Notes under the pieces: generated by a model
What the model was told of the DNA's origin: nothing
Seen by the model: only the letters and a program-made list of their open reading frames with translations
The model's database searches: none
Assembly: GCA_029204225.1 (NCBI GenBank)
Contig: MU831904.1
Coordinates: 33,367 to 97,366 of the forward strand
DNA length: 64,000 nt
From: Diphasiastrum complanatum
Lineage: Eukaryota; Streptophyta; Lycopodiopsida; Lycopodiales; Lycopodiaceae
Reading direction: 5' to 3'
Shown here: piece after piece, positions 36,639 to 48,504 of the stretch
How positions within the stretch are numbered: the stretch's first letter is position 1
Layout: each line of letters begins with the position of its first letter
Translations under genes and position numbers: made by a program

Positions 36639-39176
36639 ATGTCATCCATGGGTGGATATTTGATGGAATCAAGTGAGAGACTCACTTCCACAAATTATTC
36701 CATTTGGAAAGTGAGAATGGAATCACTCCTAGTGATCCATGATCTATATGACATAGTTCAAGGAGTAGAGGAAGAGCCTCAAACTCCCCAAGAACAAGCC
36801 AAATACAAGAAGAGAGCAAGATTAGCTCTACATTGCATAAAGTTAAATGTATGCAATGACCTCTTGAAAGAGGTGTCTTCTTGTACCTCATCCAAAGAGG
36901 CTTGGGACTCATTAAAGAGCATTTACGAATCCAACAATACTTCAAGAATCCTCATGCTAAGAAATCAAGTTTTCCAAAGCATGAAAGGAAGTGGAGAGAG
37001 TGGACAAGAATATGTCCTTAGAATCAAATCTCTTAACAAGGAGTTAAGTGCAATAGGAGAGAAGATCCAAGATCAAGAACTAGTACAAATCATCTTGAAT
37101 GGTCTAGGTGATGAGTTCACCAACTTAGTCCAATCATTTGCCATTCAAGACTCTCTTCCATCCATTGAAAAGTTTCACAATGTTCTTGTGGCTGAGGAGA
37201 GTAGGCTTCTACACCTCAAGACAAGAATGGACAGCATGTCACTTAATGGAGGAGAGGAGAAAGCTAACTTTACATCTAAAGGCAAGAAGAAGCAAAATCC
37301 ATTCAAGAAAATCAAGGCAAGGAGGCCGAGATGAATAATGGAGGATCTACCTCCAAAGGCAAAGTGAAGAACAAGGCAAAACTAAAGTGTTTCTTTTGTG
37401 GAAAGAAAGGACACTTTGCCTCAGAATGCTACTTGAAGAAGAATCAACAAGCCAAAGGAGATCAAGGGAACATTGCTCAAGAGGAAGAAGAAGAGGATGG
37501 ATTCAACATATCCTTAATGGTTGCATCTACACCAACTTCAAGTCAAGACACATGGTGGATAGATAGTGGGGCTAGTTCCCACATGTCCTTTAACAAGCAT
37601 TATTTTTCTACTCTTCTATCTTGTAATGACTCTAAGAAGTCAATATACACTGCTAGTGATCAAGCATGCAAGATAGATGGCATAGGATCTATACCTCTTT
37701 GCTTAGGCACATCTAAAAGGATAGATCTAGATAATGTTTTGTATGTTCCTACCATTTCAAGAAACTTGCTTAGTGTAGGACAATTAATGGACAATGAACT
37801 AGATGTACATTTCAAAAATGGAGTTTGTTCCATCTTGAAAAATGATAAGTGCATAGCTAGTGGCATTAAGCAAGGTAGACTTTTCAAGTTGGATGCTAAT
37901 GTTGCAAGTGAAAGTGTGAACTTGGCTAGAGAGGAGCTAACTCAAGTGGAGCTTTGGCATAAGAGATTAGGCCATTCTAATCTTCAATCTATGGAGTCAG
38001 TAGCAAGCAAGGAACTAGCTCTTGGCCTACAAGAGCTTCCAAGAAGTGTGGAAAGATGTGTGAGGCATGTGGCCTTGCAAAGTCACACAAGTCTTCTTAC
38101 AAGAGATCTTCATCAAGATCTCTCTCTCCCTTGGATCTCATACATTCTGATGTACAAAGTTTTTCACATGCAAGTAATGGACGTGCCTTGATGTATGTAA
38201 CTTTTATAGATGATTGTACTAGATTCACATGGATTGAGTTACTATCAAAGAGAAGTCTTGTTTATGAAGCTTTCATTAACTTCAAGTCTCTAGTAGAGAA
38301 ACAACTTAGTACTTCTATCAAAGCACTAAGATGTGATAATGGAGGAGAGTACACCTCCAATAAAATCAAAGACTTTTGTGAGATCAATGGTATTAAGTTA
38401 CAATACACTTGTTCCTACACACCTCAACAAAATGGGGTGGCCAAGAGGAAAAATAGGAGTCTATGTGAGTGTGCAAAGTCCTTGAGGCTTAATGCATCAC
38501 TTCCCATCTCATTTTGGGGAGAAGCCATAACATGTGCTAATTATTTGTGTAATAGACTTCCTAGTAGTGCTATAGATGGGATCTCACCTTATCAAGCCTT
38601 GTTTGATAAGAAACCCAATGTAAAAGATTTTAAGATCTTTGGATGTACTTGTTATGTACACATTCCTTTGGAGACTAGAAGGAAAGAAGATGCTACCTCC
38701 TTCAAAGGAATCTTTGTTGGCTATGGAGAAAATAGCAAGGGATATAGGATATATGATCCTACATCCAAGAAAGTAAAGGTAAGCAAGGATGTACTTTTTG
38801 ATGAGTCACAATTTGCAAAGAGCTTGACAAATGGATCTAACCCATTGTGCATTGAAGATCTTGACAAATCCGAGGAGGATCTTGACAAACCCGAGGAGGA
38901 TCATGACAAACCCGGGGATGGAGATTTGGATCCGAGTCAAAAGGGGCCGAGAAGATCATCAAGGAGCAAGGTCGAGCCCTCAAGGCTTACCTGTGTGGAC
39001 AAGGGAAAGCAAAAGGAAGGCTCTACATCTTCTACCTCTTATTCTTTTTTAGCTACATTGCTTGAAGAACCATCATCTTTTGAAGAAGCATATAAATCTA
39101 AAGTTTGGAGAGATGCAATGCAAGTAGAGTATGGTGCATTAGAAGAGAATCATACTTGGAATCTTGTAAATCTTCC
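36639..39176 (+). pseudogene. copia D gag-protease-integrase, RT deleted
   Basis: Starts MSSMGGYLMESS (36639), close to A gag. Frameshifts near 37325 and 38030 divide the polyprotein into three overlapping frames. Seen in order: gag; intact zinc knuckle CFFCGKKGHFASEC; protease WWIDSGASSHMS; integrase LWHKRLGHSN, CEACGLAKSHK, FIDDCTRFTWIE, RCDNGGEYTS and GVAKRKN, where the catalytic Glu is replaced by Lys (codon 38443-38445). The linker has a small internal repeat of DLDKPEED-like units. Coding ends at VNLP, fused at about 39176 to the interior of the 3' LTR. Inactive. Confidence 0.92.
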
Positions 39177-39829
39177 AAGAGCTTTTCCTTGCATGTGCAT
39201 GAGTAAATGCTCCCACATGGCAAGTGGATGTTCACACATGTGTATAGAGTACTAGAAGATAAGAGTTGACCATTTTTCTTAGATCCTATTTTGTAAGAAA
39301 TATTCCTATATTCTAGGAGACTAGCTTTTTGGATTTTAGTCATATTCTAGAAGGTCAACTATTGGATAAGGATCAAGGATGGATAAAATGGATAGATCTG
39401 AGTGATGTGGCACTCTTCACACGTGTGAAGGCCTGCTAGACTATACCAAACTCATGGATGTACTTGATCCATAAAAGGATCATCATTTTGCTAAGAAGAT
39501 TTATGAGACTTTTGCACTCTACACTTTTGTGAGATTTCTAGTCATTTGTCTTGTGATTTTTATGTATGATTGTTATCTAGTATCATTGTACTTGTTGTTT
39601 CAGGTGCAGGCCATACAGTGGACAGTACTCCACACGTGTGAGGCCGCTCTCACTAAAAAATGATGTGTTGATCCATTGCTCTTGCTTAAATCCAAGTGTA
39701 GTGAATCTAGATCAAGATCTAATGTGTAGAACTTGATAGATTCATTGATTAGGCAAACAATAACTCTCTATGATTATAAAGTACAATTATTATTGTCCTA
39801 AAAACTGTAAAATTTATCAAATCCAGGCT
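39177..39829 (+). repeat. truncated 3' LTR of element D
   Basis: Starts inside the LTR at GCTTTTCCTTGCATGTGC (matches 35407 onward) and runs to AATTTATCA. It keeps the TATA-like TATAGAG (39242), TTCACACGTGTGAA (39416-39429) and CACACGTGTG (39631-39640). Followed by AATCC. Confidence 0.9.
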
Positions 39830-39834
39830 TAACA

Positions 39835-40374
39835 CATTGGAAGATTGCAAAACAAATTTTGCAATATCTTCAATTAACGAGGGATCATGGCTTGTGATAT
39901 TGTTGCAATGTAGGTTTCAGGATACTTTCCTATAGTGATGCTAGCTGGGCATCTCTTAAGGACGACTGTAAAAGCATCTCAGGAGGATGCACCATTGCAT
40001 CAAGAGTAGCAGTTCTCTAGGTCAGCAAGAAGCAGATCATCATGGCCCAGTCATCTTGCGAAGCAGAGTATATTGCAGTAGCAAAGATGGTCAATGAGAT
40101 AATCTAGCTAAGGCAGTAAACATGGAATGAGCCTCTGATCTTGCAGATGGATAACACCTCTGCAATACATCTAACGAAGGATCTCGTGTTCCATTCGAGA
40201 ACAAAACACATTACAATCAAGTACCACTTGATCAGGGATCTAATTGAAAAGAAGATGTTGCAGACCACCTTCATTGGAATGAAAGATATGGTTGCTGACA
40301 TCTTCACCAAAGCCCTGGACAAAGGACTCTTTGAGAGACAGAGGAGCAGTCTCGGGATCGTAAAGCTATCATGA
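39835..40374 (+). pseudogene. copia E RNase H and pol C-terminus
   Basis: Direct continuation of E after element D: YSDASWASLKDD, SSCEAEYIAVA, DNTSAIHLTKD, RTKHITIKYHLIRD and the terminal MVADIFTKALDKG. Three in-frame stops are seen between 39895 and 40115. A purine tract (GAGAGGGAGCTGAAG) follows, before the 3' LTR. Confidence 0.9.
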
Positions 40375-40400
40375 TTTGAGAGGGAGCTGAAGAAACAAAG

Positions 40401-41357
40401 TGTTACTATTTACAAAGATTTGCTAGCTTTCAGTCCTCTACCTAACGAAGATGTTCGCAAACACGAAAGTCGAGAGACATGAAACACGAAAGATTCGCAA
40501 ACACTTGATGAGAAGGCATGAACACGAAAGATTCACGAATGAGAATCTTTTGTGTTTGAGCACGAGAAAGTTAGATGCCGGAAATGAAACCAATGATGTG
40601 ACACGAAAAATGTCACAAAATCTTCTCTCCAAAGAGTACCAGCAAGATCATACAAGTACCCAAAAGCGCAGATGTGTTATCTAATGGCATGACATCATCA
40701 GATACACTCTAGGTCATGGCTAATCTGCCACTCTTATAATTTTTCGATTAGTTGTAGATGCTTAATCACTCTAATCTTAAAGTTACATAGAGCGACTATA
40801 TACTTATTGGATGATACTTGACAAAAATGAAGTATGAAGTAGTCTAATGCTAGTAAGCAATTAAGACAAAACACAGACAAGTAGTCCACCTGCGTGCGAG
40901 ACGTGTTTTGTGATCTGGATCCATAGAGATCCACAACTCCGCTAGTAAGTGAGACATCCACTCGTGAGAGAACTGTATTTCTCTCACGCCAATGCACTGT
41001 GTGGATCTGCATGCAGTGCTTGAAGAATCAAGAGAAAAATCAATAGATGATCTTTTGGCCATTGTGCACATGTCAATTTATGATGTATGATCTTGAATGC
41101 AAATGTGTCTGCTCTTATTCGTGTGTCTGATCTCCCCATTCATTTAATTCCGCATGTTGGTTGAACTTGTTGAATGCTATATTAATTTGTAAACGTAGAT
41201 CAGCAGTGCTTGACTATATTCTGGAGGATTGTATGAGTGATTCAGTTGGCAGTGTCCAACGATCGCATCTGAACTCCATCCGGATTGCATTGAATCGCGG
41301 TCGCAACTATTTTGTGATTGTTTTGCGATTTTTTTCTCGCATCAATGGTATCAGAGC
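40401..41357 (+). repeat. putative 3' LTR of copia E, followed by a second primer site
   Basis: TGTTACTATTTAC at 40401 follows the purine tract, as expected of a 3' LTR. The end at 41342 (CTCGCATCA) matches the end of the E 5' LTR at 22140. Unusually, TGGTATCAGAGC and the next 14 bases of E internal sequence follow (41346-41371), as after a 5' LTR. Short AACACGAAAGATTCGC repeats occur at 40455-40545. Confidence 0.65.
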
Positions 41358-41379
41358 ATATCACCATCATCTTATTGAA

Positions 41380-41790
41380 TGAAAGATCCTTTAAGGACAT
41401 CACTCTTTATAGGAGTCTTATTGGCTATCTTATTTGGTTGACCATAAATAGGCCAGATTGGAGCCTTAGTATGCACAAATTGAGTCAATTCATGCAAGAT
41501 CCAAAAGTTTTCCATTGGAAATCGGCCAAAAGGATCTTGAGATATGTTTTCTTCACACTAGATTATGGATTGATCTATAAAGGAGAGGATCTAAGAATGG
41601 TTTTCTTTTGAGATTCAAACTTTTCAAATGACAAAGTGGATAGGAAGTCCACAAGTACTTATACTATTTTTATTGGAGGAAATCTTGTATCTCGGTTATC
41701 CAAGAAACATGATATTATATCATTATCATCTTGTGAAGCCAAGTACAAGGCCCTTACAACAACCACTGAGGACTATTGATGAAGAGGCTA
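41380..41790 (+). pseudogene. copia G RNase H fragment
   Basis: Begins NERSFKDITLYRSLIG, then INRPDWSLSMHKLSQFMQ, KRILRYVFFTLDYGL, a stop, RKSTSTYTIFIGG and SSCEAKYKALTTTT. It is a piece of RT end and RNase H from a relative of F and B, joined abruptly to the E-type primer site on its left and to LTR-like DNA on its right. No complete domain. Confidence 0.85.
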
Positions 41791-42480
41791 CTTATGGTAG
41801 ATTTTTGAAGAGAGATGTGTGAGAGAGCTTAATCCAACACTTGGAATATTTTTGACATTCTCTCTCTACTTGAGAGCTATTACTTGTATTCTCTCTCTAC
41901 CCAAGGGCAAGCCATTTCCATACTTGTTTTTTTCATCAAAATTTACCTCTCATTGTGAATGATGTATGGTGTATGATAGATGCATATTTTGTGTGTCCTT
42001 GCCAAGTTAGAATTGGCAAGCTAGATTGTGTGCATCATCATTCACATAAACAAGACAAATGAGAAAATTCTACACAATGTAGGGATCAATGTTGCTCTTC
42101 CAACATCATCAATTAAATGAGGCATGTACATCAACTACCAAAATGGTAAAGTATTCAGCAATTTATGGCTATAGTAGGTCACATTTGGAAGGTTGTAGAA
42201 ATAGAATTAAGCTCTAAATCTCCCCCATATATCAAATCAATGGTCTAGATTGACTAGCTTGACAATGATTACATAGTCTTATGGAATATTTACATAAAAC
42301 AATAAAAGAATGTCTATCTTGTGAAGAAAATCAGATCACTAAGATCCAATTTTTCCCTTTGATCTTGGGTTACAAAGATAGCACATCTAACACCATTAAC
42401 AATGTAGAAATTTAGCATCTACCAAATATAGAAGCTATGAACTCAATAAGAACTTGACAAAATAGCACAAGAATCAAAAT
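41791..42480. other. LTR-like remnant, no gene
   Basis: Contains CTCTCTCTACTTGAGAGC and CTCTCTCTACCCAAGG (41855-41905), wording shared with 4760-4815, so this is probably U5 of a decayed LTR. The remainder to 42480 shows no gene. Confidence 0.45.
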
Positions 42481-42898
<418 letters not shown>

Positions 42899-43681
42899 AT
42901 GGTAGATGCAAATCCTATTGATACACCTATGGAATCACATGTAAAGCTAACTATAAGAGGTAATGAAAGATCCTTCGAGGACATTACTCTCTATAGGAAG
43001 CTAATAGGTTCTCTTATATATCTAACCATCACAAGACCTGATTTATCTTATTGTGTTGGTAGATTAAGCCAATTCATGCAAGATCCTAGCATAGAACATT
43101 GGAAACTAGGAAAGAGGATCTTGAGATACATCTCGGGAACAAAAGATTTTGGCATTGTTTATAGAGGCTCATCACCTAACTTATTTGGTTTTTCAGATTC
43201 AGATTTTGCAGGAGACCTTATGGATAGAAAATCCATAAATGCACATGCTATTTTCATAGGTGATGGAGCTATCTCATGGATGTCGAAGAAACAAGCAACT
43301 ATATCACTTTCTTCTAGTGAGGCCGAGTACAAAGCTTTGACATCATGCACAAAGGAGATGGTGTGGATCAAGAGGATGATTATGGAGCTTCATTTGCTGG
43401 ATTTTTCAGAGAGTCCAATCATCTTTTGTGACAACCTTTCAGCCCAAAGTCTAGCAAGCAATCCGGTTTTCCATGCAAGGAGCAAACATATCGAGGTGGC
43501 TTACCATTTTGTGAGAGAACAAGTGTTGGCAAAAGAGATCAAGCTTGAACATGTCCCATCAAAGGAATGTGTGGCTGATATCTTTACCAAAGCATTGGGA
43601 AAGGACTTATTTTTCAAGCATAGAACAAGTCTTGGTGTACTTTCTAAATCTATGCTAAAACTAGTTGAAGAGGGAGTGTGA
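42899..43681 (+). pseudogene. copia F RT end and complete RNase H
   Basis: Open for 260 codons to the natural pol stop. Contains IDTPMESHVK, TRPDLSYCVGRLSQFM, RYISGTKDFGIVYRG, SDSDFAGDLMDRKS, SSSEAEYKALT, FCDNLSAQSLASNP, RSKHIEVAYHFVREQ and ADIFTKAL. The RNase H looks undamaged, but all upstream domains are missing and replaced by the inverted Q LTR. The stop codon overlaps the polypurine tract GAAGAGGGAG and the LTR start. Confidence 0.92.
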
Positions 43682-44329
43682 AAAATTGTCAACTAGTAGT
43701 ATTTTCCTAACTTGAGATTTTGTAGGCCTATGGCCAAATAAAAGTTAGAGATAGGTTCATACATGTATGTAGAGGCCCAAAGTATGTGTACACTACTTTT
43801 GAGGTCACATTAATTAGAGGAGGTCGAGTGTGGAGCTCTTCTATTGGCTCATAATTTGGTGCATTCCTATTTGACCAAATTTCTAGGTATATGGGTGAAT
43901 CCTATTGGACCCCAATTTTAGCCTATCATAAGACAAGTGGCCAAGAGGCACTATGGCTGCTATAAATAGCCATCTCCACGAGTATGTACACATCTCATTT
44001 TCATTCTATTGAATGAATGTTATGCTCTTTGAAGGTCCATCTTCTTCTCTCTCACTTTTTTGTTCATATCTTGCATTCTAGCCACTAGAATTGTGATTTC
44101 TTTGTTGCTATGGCTTCACACGTGTGAAATGCAGGTTGTAGGCTCTGAAGTACGGACAGGGACAGCAAGTTTCTGTTTGTGGAAGCTTATGATCAGATTT
44201 TGATGTTTAGTTGATGTTTAGTATGCTTAACATCACAATTTCTATCATTTTTTCAATCTAGATGTGCATAACTTCCATGGCCAAGATCTTTATGAAACTT
44301 TAGCATCTTTTGGATCTGAGTTTTTCACA
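43677..44329 (+). repeat. 3' LTR of element F
   Basis: TGTGAAAAATTG to GAGTTTTTCACA, 653 bp, with 9-bp inverted ends TGTGAAAAA/TTTTTCACA. It follows the purine tract directly. TATA box TATAAATAG at 43971. It ends against exon-like sequence of the spliced transposon-like gene. Confidence 0.88.
43971..44128 (+). promoter_or_regulatory. F LTR TATA box and downstream palindrome
   Basis: TATAAATAG (43971-43979) and the exact palindrome TTCACACGTGTGAA (44115-44128) are 144 nt apart. CTGAAGTACGGAC follows about 20 nt later. The same order is seen in the other LTRs. Confidence 0.65.
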
Positions 44330-46638
44330 AACTGCATTTCAATCCATGCGTATCTCATATTTGTCTCTTGTTAAAGATATGGATGTGCTCAACAGAAAGG
44401 TCCGAAGTAACAAGAGAAAAAGACTGGTAAACAAGGATATATGTGATCTATCATCCAGAGAGGAGGTCATAGAAAAAGACGAATCCGTGCATTCAAGTAA
44501 GTTATAGCCTATTTGGTATTGAATATTGCTTGAACTTTTTGATTCATTCATAATCACTAATTTTGTTATTTATTCATTTCGACTTTCTGTTGAGTTGCTT
44601 ATTATATACTATTGTGAATACTATGAGTGTCCTAATTTCTACTGACATTTTCAAGAACATTATGTTTGCAATGTAGATCAGCATTGGTTGTTGAAGACCA
44701 TTTGGCCGATGAGATTTCAATTGAAAACTCACTAGGCTCTATCTTGACTTCTAAATCTATGAATTTAATGTTAAATAATAACAAAATGAAAAAGATTAAG
44801 GCTTCAGTTATTGATAGCATTGTGGATGAAGTTGGAAAAATATTAGACACTACATTGCTTCAGGGGGCATGTGACTTTTCTAGCATCAGTAAGAAAGCAT
44901 ATGCAACAATGTTTAAGATGATAAAGGAGGCATTTGCACAGGAAATTATAAAAAGTTTCCAATTCCACGACCATTTCATCTTTAAAAAAAGAGAGACATG
45001 TTAAACCATGGTATGCAACAATAGTTGGTAATCCATCTCATATCAATGAAGTGTATTGCTCGAAAGAAGAAAGTCTAGCATATAACAATTCCAACAATTT
45101 ATTTATTGACATTAATCAGTTATAACATTCATCATAAATTTTTACGATATTACAAATGAGAATGTCAATAATAAGTTTATAGTTGTTCTCAAGTTAGATG
45201 AGTCTGAAATTATAAAAGGACAAAAAATGGAAAGAGTCAGTCTCACGATCATGAATGGAGCACTTTCAAATTTAGAAGACTCAGAAGGCCTCAATTTCAG
45301 TGTTAAAAAAAAAATGATATATGGTGGTTGGCAGTATTTCAGGTATAGCAGTTCCTTCGCATAATAAATAGGGATAATCATTTGAATATGGATTTTATTT
45401 GGGAAATTTTCTTTGTGTTAATATTATGAGGTAATCACATTTTTGTATTCTCTTATAGGTGATGAAAAAAGACCATGACATTCTCTCATGGATATTTAAT
45501 AGAACATCATATCCTGCCACCATAAAAAATCACATGAGGGAGTTCCACTCAATATTTATGGAGTTGGCACTTTCAACATTGAATGGCATTTAGCAGGAGA
45601 TCTGAAGACATTAAAATGTATGTTCAATGTATCTCATGGCGCTAACTCTAAACACCCTTGTTTGTACTACATGAAAACAACAAAAGACATGACACGGAGT
45701 ACAAGAATATCAAGAGATCGAGAAGATCCTAATTGAAAACCTATGCTACCGATTCCTCTACGAAATGTTCATATCTGTACATTGCATGCAGAGGTGTGTA
45801 TTATAGAAAAAATAATATATCTTCACATCTTGTTTGCATGGAATTCTGAGCTAGAGGCCTCTGCGAAGAAAGCTATTTCCAGATTAGAGGATGTGTTGTC
45901 CAAAGCAGGCTTACATAAAGGCCACATTAAAATACAAAAAGATGACAAGCTATCAAGTAAAACATGAAATATTCCATGCAAGCCGAGCATTGGAGGATCC
46001 AAAGCTCGCAGATTTTTATCAAATTATTCTGGCAAACAATCCAAGGTTCAATACACGGTTTGGAAAGAAATTATTGCAGCAACTCAAGATTTCAAAGAAG
46101 AAGGTTCTACTCGTATACACAAAGTAGAAGTTTGGAAAAAGTTAGACAACATGGTGAAATACTTGAGAAAAGATAAATTTTCACATACTGATATTCAAAT
46201 GATACAGAAAACAACCAATGAATTTGTGGATGCAGTTCAGAGTGCATGGGGTGTTGATCATATAACACATTATATGGTAAGATTTTGATTTTACACTACG
46301 ATAGACAAATATGTGCAATTAAAATAGATACTTTTGGTACTGATTTAGATTATGTTTTTATGACATGCAGCACATATTACGACATCATTCAACATTCTTT
46401 GCAAGAAATAGTGGAAGTCTTAGCATATGGTCATCGCAAAGAATGGAAAAATCTCATTGGCAAGCAAGAGCGACATTTCATAAAAGTACACAACATGGCA
46501 GGACTAGCACAAAAAATAGCTATATACTACAACTTTTCCAATGGTTTTACAGAAGAATCCAAATTCGTCATAATACAAAATTGACGGATTATAAAAAATT
46601 TCAAAAAGCATGCAAATTTATACAAGCCAGTAGGCTAT
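44330..46638 (+). pseudogene. spliced transposon-like gene, C-terminal exons, family not recognised
   Basis: Several exon-like blocks with intron signals. Exon 44330-44499 ends at donor GTAAGT (44500), with an in-frame acceptor near 44673. A long block encodes VVEDHLADEISIENSL and KASVIDSIVDEVG, and after a 1-base shift in an A-run near 44985, KPWYATIVGNPSHINEVY. Next block 45140-45351. Acceptor near 45460, then FNIEWHLAGDLKTLKCM (frame shifted) and IPLRNVHICTLHAEV with IIEKIIYLH. Donor GTAAGA at 46276, acceptor near 46369. The last exon has SLSIWSSQRMEKSHWQAR and LFQWFYRRI, ending at 46638. This layout reminds me of large uncharacterised transposase-like proteins, but I cannot name a family. 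At least three frame breaks. Confidence 0.55.
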
Positions 46639-46694
46639 AGACACACAATAAAATTTTGTATATTAAATAAAAATATTTACAAAGTACAGTTCAG

Positions 46695-47560
46695 TGTGAA
46701 AGATTCAACTAGTTTCATCACATTTTGCAATATTTCCATATTTGGCATATTGAGGCCAAAACTTGTTTTAGACTTAAAGGTTGACTTTTCAAAGTTCATT
46801 AGTCTAAATTTCATTTGAATAAATACTTTTTGAAAGTGTGGGAAAGATAGAATGCGAGTTTGAGTAGATTCAATTTGAATAAGTTGGGTACATTGAATCT
46901 AGACCCAAAATTGGTAGGGTTAGCATTTTGGTGGGAAAGCCAAGTGACCAAATAGGGTTTGGACCTGCTATAAAAGGATGTAACTCGTGGAGAGAGTCAT
47001 CTTCTCTCTTCTCTATCTCATTTCATGCTTATACATGGTTCTCTTGGGTTCTACTATCCATTGGTGCACTATCTTGGTGATTGCTTGCAATTCTATGTGT
47101 AGAATGATCTATATTTGTTATTTTTGGATCCACACGTGTGAAATACAGTAGCTTGCTGGTTTTGTACGGATAGAAATAGTACATAATCATTTCATTCAAA
47201 TTCGATCAAGTTCTATTAGTGTTTGCATCTCAAATTGTGTGTAGATGCTGATTTTTCTACATTGGTGAAATTGGTAGTGTATTTCTCTTTCTAACCAAAG
47301 ATCATTCAAGTAGATTGGATCTTAAGGATTTGAAATCTTTCACATTCAGCAGTATCTAATCTACTTCCGATATTTTTTTCCAATGAAAGTTGCAACTTAG
47401 AATCATGCAACAATTTCTTTCTTTCTTATGGATCCAATAGTTCACAGTTTTCATGCTTACTCAGATCAACGTAAGCAGCATACACTGCAAAATGAGATGA
47501 TCTGAGCATGGAATTTACTGGTTCATATCCGAAAATTTTAACTGCAATAGTTTTTTTACA
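46695..47560 (+). repeat. solo-like LTR Q' between the two pieces of the spliced gene
   Basis: Begins TGTGAAAGATTCAACTAG, resembling the F LTR start. TATA box TATAAAAGG at 46979, CCACACGTGTGAA at 47130-47142 (152 nt downstream), GTACGGATAG shortly after. It ends near TTTTTTTACA (47560). U3 wording (GAGTTTGAGTAGATTCAA, CATTGAATCTAGACC) parallels the Q LTR at 57050-57110. The flanks (TTCAG, AAAAT) do not match, so target duplication is not shown and the right end is provisional. Confidence 0.6.
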
Positions 47561-47589
47561 AAAATTATTTTATGCACCTTATTAAAATT

Positions 47590-48487
47590 ATGTCTTCCAA
47601 GAAAATGAGACAATGCCTTGATTGCCTTAATCATAGTTTCACCATGTTGATCCTTTGAATGGGCAACACTTACCTCATTATTCTTGAAGGACTTTAGATA
47701 GTGCCCGAGTGCATGATCTCTTGAAAATTCTCCCGCAGAAAATCTCTGTCCCTCTCGACGAATTGCGAAATCATTAAGGAAAATTGTTTCCTAAAATGAT
47801 AAAAAACAAAGTAAGCTCCAGTATATAATCTGACATAACAAATCTACTAGTACTTGATAAGAGACAAAAACTTACGCATTCGGCTTTGTCTTCTCTGATT
47901 ACTGTCTCTCCATCAATATTATGTCCACCTTTCGATGTCAATATTGTTGGTGAATAGACAGTTGGTTGTGGAAAACCAAGTTGACTTTGGATTCTAAGAA
48001 ACTCCTCCTCAGAAGGTAGATCATCTTCTTTGTTGCGCATTTCCTCCACAGCCATTTTCAAGCAATCTTTTCCTAAATAAAACTTATCATTATGTACATT
48101 GTCGACACCAGGGAGAAGATCATCAACATCAAAATCAATTATATCCGAAAATTCGTCAAGCTCTTTGCTCAAAATTCAAAGAGTCTCAACTTCAGTGAAG
48201 TAAAAAAGGTCCGATATTGTCAAAAAAGAATTATTATCTATAATATAAGTAGGCAAAGTGATCAACATTTTATCAGAAGGAGAAAGGGTAGTGGGTGTTC
48301 TAGGGCCTATAAAAGTAGCCCTATTTTGAGCAAGATCAAAATCAGAACAATCATCTAAATGAACACTCGTGTCAATAAAAAAAGTATTTATATCTACAAT
48401 CTTTGACTTTTCAAACTTTGTACCACTAGAAGAAGCTGTTTCAGAAGTGGAGGGCATAGAGTCCGAATCGTCAAAAATATTTAACAA
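47590..48487 (-). pseudogene. spliced unknown gene piece, acidic N-terminal type
   Basis: Minus strand. One frame from 48487 to 47876 with a single stop (TGA at about 48174), Ser/Asp/Glu-rich, including SDIIDFDVDDLLPGVDN and PSEEEFLRIQSQLGFPQP. It ends at a textbook donor (GAATGC then GTAAGT, 47875). An 85-bp intron ends in TTTTAG, and a 39-codon in-phase exon 47790-47674 follows (FLNDFAIRREGQRFSAGEF), ending at a second GTAAGT, with similar coding beyond (HGETMIKAIKALSHFLGRH). It could be the upstream part of the plus-strand gene at 44.3-46.6 kb after an inversion, or a separate gene. I do not recognise the family. Confidence 0.5.
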
Positions 48488-48504
48488 AAGAAAAAAAACA
48501 AAAA

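Larger units (their letters stand above)
35184..39829 (+). mobile_element. copia element D, nested in copia E
   Basis: 5' LTR 35184-36044, primer site 36045-36056, gag-protease-integrase 36639-39176, truncated 3' LTR 39177-39829. The target duplication AATCC is perfect (35179-35183 and 39830-39834). The flanks join in the E frame: CTNP on the left and GLTHWK on the right. Everything from RT through the first part of the 3' LTR is deleted, so D cannot be autonomous. Confidence 0.93.
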
